From Psychrobacter sp. UBA3480 (GTDB taxonomy: Bacteria > Pseudomonadota > Gammaproteobacteria > Pseudomonadales > Moraxellaceae): DNA of 10,226 nt. Both the position numbers and the translations under genes were made by a program. Each line of letters starts with the position of its first letter. Position 1 is the stretch's first letter. The stretch lies in assembly GCF_002377945.1 (NCBI RefSeq), contig NZ_DFQV01000005.1, positions 1-10,226 of the forward strand, given 5' to 3'. The notes under the pieces are model-generated. The model had not been told where the DNA came from, searched no databases, and saw only the letters and a program-made list of their open reading frames with translations. Shown one piece after another: positions 6,432 to 10,226 of the stretch.

Positions 6432-6478
6432 TTTCTATCGAGTTGCAGCAAGTTTGCCGCGTCGTCTGTCGATAGAAA
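6432..6478. promoter_or_regulatory. Long inverted repeat upstream of the VOC gene
   Basis: tttctatcga (6432-6441) and tcgatagaaa (6469-6478) are a perfect 10-base inverted pair separated by 27 bases, centre to centre 37 bases or about 3.5 helical turns. They lie 41-87 bases before the VOC ATG, over the expected promoter. Two operator half-sites or a leader stem would fit. No regulator gene is next to the VOC gene. Confidence 0.4.
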
Positions 6479-6531
6479 CCATCATACGTTATTTCATATA
6501 AAAGATAATAGGTCTAAAAAGAAAATGACTT

Positions 6532-6545
6532 TTACCATAAGGTAA
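6532..6545. promoter_or_regulatory. Short dyad ttacc-ataa-ggtaa
   Basis: A perfect 5-base inverted pair with a 4-base centre, about 140 bases upstream of the VOC ATG in otherwise featureless AT-rich DNA (6479-6679). It could be a small operator. No U run follows, so it is not a terminator. It is short enough to be chance. Confidence 0.15.
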
Positions 6546-6679
6546 TAATAATTTTTATTAATAGAGGCTCGTATATCTACTCATGTTTGAACAATGCCAT
6601 TATTTGTTCCGTCACCATCAAGACTGTTTATATAACTACTCAGCCAGAGACTTAAGGCTAACTGCTTACGCAAAATAAT

Positions 6680-7606
6680 TTACTGTAAGTAGCCATTTTT
6701 AGATTTTATATCGGGCGGCAGATCGGTTTCTCCCAGTGCCTCTAGTAAGTTAATTTCGATGGTACGCGACAGAGCACTCAGTGGTAGATTGTTAGCGGCC
6801 AAGCCAAAAGGCGATTCCAACTCCTCACTAAGAGCATCTAAACCAAAAAAAGTATAGGCGATCACTGCACAGACAAACGGAGTAGCCCATCCCAGAGATG
6901 ACACCAAACCAAAAGGCAACATAAAGCAATATAAGTAGGTGGTGCGATGTACTAACAGCGTATAAGCAAATGGTAGTGGCGTATAATGAATGCGCTCGCA
7001 GGCGGCCAAAACTACAGTCATAGAGGTCAGCCGTTCATCCATGTTCTGTACTAGAAATTCCTATAATAATCGCTCACGTCGGCTATAACCGACCTTTTTC
7101 CCCATCAGCCGCAGCAGGTACTCGGGCAGATTTTGCGCTTGGCGCATGCTGAGGTGATGCTCGGGTTCTACAAAACGATCAACGTCCTGCCAAGGTTCAG
7201 TGTCACGTAGTCGATGGCGCAGAGCATGAGTAAAGGCGATGGTTAGGTGAATCATACGGCGCTGGGTTTGCCGTCCAGTCTCCGTTTCTTCATCCATAAA
7301 TGAGAGCACTTGGCGGGCCAAGCTACGAGCATCCACTACTAGCTGACCCCATTGACCCCTAGCTTCCCACCAGCGTTGATAGCTGGCATTGTTACGAAAG
7401 CCGAGGAACAATGATAAAGCAACCCCTAGAAAAGTGAAGGGAGCCGTACTATAAGAGGAGAAGAAGCCTGGAAACCAGTACTGGATGCCTGCTATTAGAG
7501 TGCTAAGCAAGATGGTGAGAAAAATCTGAGGATAAATTTTTGGTAGGATAGAGCCGCGCAAGGTAAAAAACAGCTTGAGTGCGTTCGGTTTTTGCTTGAC
7601 GATCAT
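6680..7606 (-). pseudogene. Bestrophin-family channel gene interrupted by an in-frame TAG
   Basis: Two consecutive open segments in one reading frame together make a bestrophin-family (UPF0187, YneE-like) membrane protein of about 307 residues, the normal bacterial length. These are pentameric anion or cation channels. The first part (7606 down to 7061, 181 residues) has helices at about 25-43 and 55-70 and the signature FRNNASYQRWWEARGQWG at 70-87. It ends at a single TAG (7063-7061). The frame continues without shift: EFLVQN, then from an ATG at 7042, MDERLTSMTVVLAACERI and the family C-terminal region LLPFGL-type (MLPFGLVSSLGW) and AYTFFGLDALSEELESPFG. A CAG to TAG change would explain the break. 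Start: strong AGGAGG at 7612-7617, 5 bases before ATG. The downstream ATG at 7042 has no good ribosome site, so restart is unlikely to be efficient. It may be a true nonsense mutation, a base-call error, or a readthrough case. Confidence 0.87.
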
Positions 7607-7699
7607 GTCAGCCTCCTAACGATCGAGTTGGTTAGAGTAGTGTGCAAGACCTCCAAGTAATTAGATGATTTATCTTTCGAGGTGCGAGGCCTTAAAGTA

Positions 7700-7722
7700 T
7701 GGGTAGTTCTTACTATCACCCA
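7700..7722 (-). terminator. Weak hairpin after the LysR gene
   Basis: Immediately after the LysR stop, tgggtagt (7700-7707) can pair with act-accca (7712-7722) if three bases bulge out. On the minus strand it is followed only by 'tacttt', so termination would be poor and transcription could continue into the bestrophin gene, which starts at 7606. Confidence 0.22.
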
Positions 7723-7723
7723 G

Positions 7724-8599
7724 TTAGGGTTTAGATAAATGTGCTGCTAAATAATCTAGTAGCAGCCTAATTTTTGGCGACAAATGGCGATTATGAGGAT
7801 ATAGAGCCCAAATAGCTTCCTCAGGTTCCCTAAGATTATCCAATAAGCTGACCAGCTCCCCCGATTCTAAATGCTTTTGTACGTAGTAATCAGGTAGCTG
7901 CACAATACCCAATCCCTTTATAGCCGCATCGACTAAACTATAACCGCTGTTATAACGCACGCTACCTGTCACTCGAATGTTTTTCTCTTTACCAGACTCT
8001 TTAAAGTGCCAGTAGTCTAGCGTCCCCAGCAGACAGTTATGTTGACCAAGTTCGGTCAGAGAATGCGGTATGCCGTATTTCTCAATATAGGAGGGCGCCG
8101 CACAGACAAAATTAGTACGACTACTGAGTTTTTTTGCCATCATAGTCGAATCACGAAGCTTTCCAATGCGAATGGCTAAATCATAGCCCTCTTCAATCAA
8201 ATCAACCTGCTGATTACTCAAAAAGGCAGTCACTTCAATATCACTATATTGCACCATAAAGTCATTCACCAATGGCATCAATTGTTGTTCACCATAAGTG
8301 ACAGGAGTTGTCAGTTTAATCATGCCTTGCGGTTTTGACTGCAAATTAGTCACCGCTTGCTCTGCGGCATCGAGACCATCAAGTACCCCGCGGCAGTGCT
8401 GATAAAAAACACGGCCTTCTTCTGTTAGCGAGACCTTACGAGTCGTTCGGTAAAGTAATTTAATATTGAGACGTTGTTCTAAGGCGCTGACTTGTCGACT
8501 TACTTGAGCGGTCGAGATGCCTATTTTCTTTGCAGCTTTCGTAAAACTCTCGTATTCAGCCACGTAAACGAACTCACTGATACCATCCCATTTCATCAT
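7724..8599 (-). CDS. LysR-family transcriptional regulator
   Basis: A 291-residue LysR-type regulator of normal length. The N-terminal winged helix-turn-helix covers about 5-63, with the recognition region FTKAAKKIGISTAQVSRQVS (19-38) and the wing RTTRKVSLTEEG (51-62). Residues from about 90 form the substrate-binding-protein-like effector domain, opening KLTTPVTYGEQQLMPLVNDF, typical of the CrgA/AaeR-like branch. The effector is unknown. Two ATGs are adjacent at 8599 and 8596; AGGT at 8604-8607 is 4 bases from the first and 7 from the second, so the protein may be 290 residues. It is divergent from the SMR pump gene with 133 bases between, the classic arrangement in which a LysR protein controls its neighbour and itself. 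No odd residues noted. Confidence 0.93.
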   Translation of the reverse strand: MMKWDGISEFVYVAEYESFTKAAKKIGISTAQVSRQVSALEQRLNIKLLYRTTRKVSLTEEGRVFYQHCRGVLDGLDAAEQAVTNLQSKPQGMIKLTTPVTYGEQQLMPLVNDFMVQYSDIEVTAFLSNQQVDLIEEGYDLAIRIGKLRDSTMMAKKLSSRTNFVCAAPSYIEKYGIPHSLTELGQHNCLLGTLDYWHFKESGKEKNIRVTGSVRYNSGYSLVDAAIKGLGIVQLPDYYVQKHLESGELVSLLDNLREPEEAIWALYPHNRHLSPKIRLLLDYLAAHLSKP

Positions 8600-8607
8600 T
8601 ATTACCT

Positions 8608-8639
8608 ATATGCAAAAGATAGTTTCGAATATAGCATAT
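8608..8639. promoter_or_regulatory. Candidate LysR operator
   Basis: Between the divergent genes, atatgc (8608-8613) faces gcatat (8634-8639), and a partial dyad inside centres on ttcgaa (8624-8629). It abuts the -35 of the plus-strand promoter (8639-8644), where LysR proteins usually bind to activate. No textbook T-N11-A box is clear, so this is a position-based guess. Confidence 0.3.
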
Positions 8640-8666
8640 TATCATCTAATCAGAAATAGATATAAT
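8639..8666 (+). promoter_or_regulatory. Promoter of the SMR gene
   Basis: TTATCA (8639-8644, 4 of 6 consensus) and a perfect TATAAT (8661-8666), 16 bases apart. The predicted start lies about 60 bases before the SMR ATG. A weak -35 with a perfect -10 fits an activator-dependent promoter. Confidence 0.55.
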
Positions 8667-8732
8667 ACAAGCATAAATTCAAACAGGCTCCAGTTCATTG
8701 CAACTAAAGCTTGCTAATACAAGAGGTGCAAA

Positions 8733-9059
8733 ATGAGTTGGATGTTTCTTTTTTTCGGAGTGGTTGCAGAAGCTTTATCTCACGTTGCATTAAAACAGAC
8801 GGATGGCTTCACTAAGCCGTTAGCAAGTATGTTAGTTCTGTTAGGACATCTAGCTGCATTTGTTTTTTTAGGACAGGCTATGAAAGGAATGCCGGTTGGT
8901 ATTGTTCATGCGCTATGGGCAGGACTTGCGATAGTGACGGTAACGGCATTGTCTGCGGTTATCTACCGACAACATCTCGATTTGAGCACTTGGATCGGCA
9001 TGGGGTTGGTTGCAGTAGGCGTTGCTACCATTAGCCTATCACAAGGGCATAGCCATTGA
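8733..9059 (+). CDS. SMR-family efflux transporter (EmrE/QacE-like)
   Basis: A 108-residue small multidrug resistance protein of four membrane helices (about 3-21, 29-49, 56-76, 85-103). SMR proteins work as antiparallel dimers that exchange protons for cationic drugs or related compounds. The essential membrane Glu is Glu13 in VVAEALSHVALK (EmrE Glu14); Gly-Ile-Val-His-Ala-Leu-Trp-Ala-Gly at 56-64 matches EmrE GIAYAIWSG, with Trp62 equal to Trp63. DGFTKPLAS and RQHLDLSTWIGMGLVAVGV are further family marks. Unusually, both pocket tyrosines of EmrE (Tyr40, Tyr60) align with His39 and His59. The C-terminus GHSH is also His-containing. Start: AGAGGTG at 8722-8727, 5 bases before ATG. It is divergent from a LysR gene that probably controls it. 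Substrate not predictable; some SMR members export guanidinium or polyamines. Confidence 0.88.
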   Translation: MSWMFLFFGVVAEALSHVALKQTDGFTKPLASMLVLLGHLAAFVFLGQAMKGMPVGIVHALWAGLAIVTVTALSAVIYRQHLDLSTWIGMGLVAVGVATISLSQGHSH

Positions 9060-9246
9060 TGTAAAGTAGCAACGAAGTACTGTATCCTTTTAAGTAGCTG
9101 CATTTGATGGGGCTAAAAGATAATAGTAAAGCAGTAGAACACTCATATCACAAAATGGTAAGGTAAATAGAGATCAAATTTTTCGCTCAGCTCAACATGG
9201 TGTTCTAGAAATATGTCTGAGTTGAACAGGGACAACAATCAACTAA

Positions 9247-10226
<980 letters not shown>

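Noticed and set aside
6392..6451. N-terminal extension of the VOC protein to an upstream ATG
   Set aside because: The extra 20 residues lack family counterparts and the GGAG ribosome site at 6400-6403 fits the start at 6391.
6650..6665. Possible terminator after the bestrophin gene (agcc/ggct pairing near 6640-6660)
   Set aside because: The stem is only about four base pairs and no U run follows on the minus strand.
7043..7063. Frameshift as the cause of the bestrophin break
   Set aside because: Both halves are in the same frame with exactly six codons between the TAG and the next ATG, so a single base substitution is enough.

Overview
The window looks like chromosome of a Psychrobacter-like gammaproteobacterium (Moraxellaceae). 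This rests on visibly AT-rich intergenic DNA, the style of the proteins (type II NADH dehydrogenase, glutathione-dependent formaldehyde dehydrogenase, SMR pump) and my recollection of similar proteins in that family. No search was run, so the genus is an inference.

Layout. Positions 1-215 (minus) hold the N-terminal catalytic part of a serine recombinase, cut by the window edge. Just upstream, 229-280 carries short repeats resembling a resolution site, with the recombinase's own promoter inside it. On the plus strand follow a 71-residue two-helix membrane protein (504-719, DUF3955-like), a EutQ-like cupin (1025-1441) and ndh, the type II NADH:quinone oxidoreductase (1764-3068). A strong two-way terminator (3071-3107) separates ndh from a convergent uvrA-like gene (3140-5674, minus). 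That protein is the short class-II form, lacking the UvrB-binding region. Next come a 333-base gap with a second two-way terminator and a possible small RNA, and a VOC/glyoxalase-fold protein (6008-6391, minus) with a long inverted repeat upstream. A bestrophin-family channel gene (6680-7606, minus) is broken by one in-frame TAG. A LysR regulator (7724-8599, minus) is divergent from an SMR-family efflux protein (8733-9059, plus). The window ends inside frmA (9265 onward, plus).

How the genes relate. Most are single-gene units with their own ribosome sites, so this is not one operon. The clearest functional pair is the LysR regulator and the divergent SMR pump. Several genes share a stress or detoxification flavour (UvrA2, VOC protein, SMR pump, FrmA), but that may be chance in an accessory-rich stretch.

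I found no convincing evidence of a wholly new multi-gene system. The points most worth a second look are the bestrophin nonsense codon, the recombinase/res module, two histidine substitutions in the SMR pocket, the VOC inverted repeat, and the unexplained DNA at 1442-1763 and 5735-5951.
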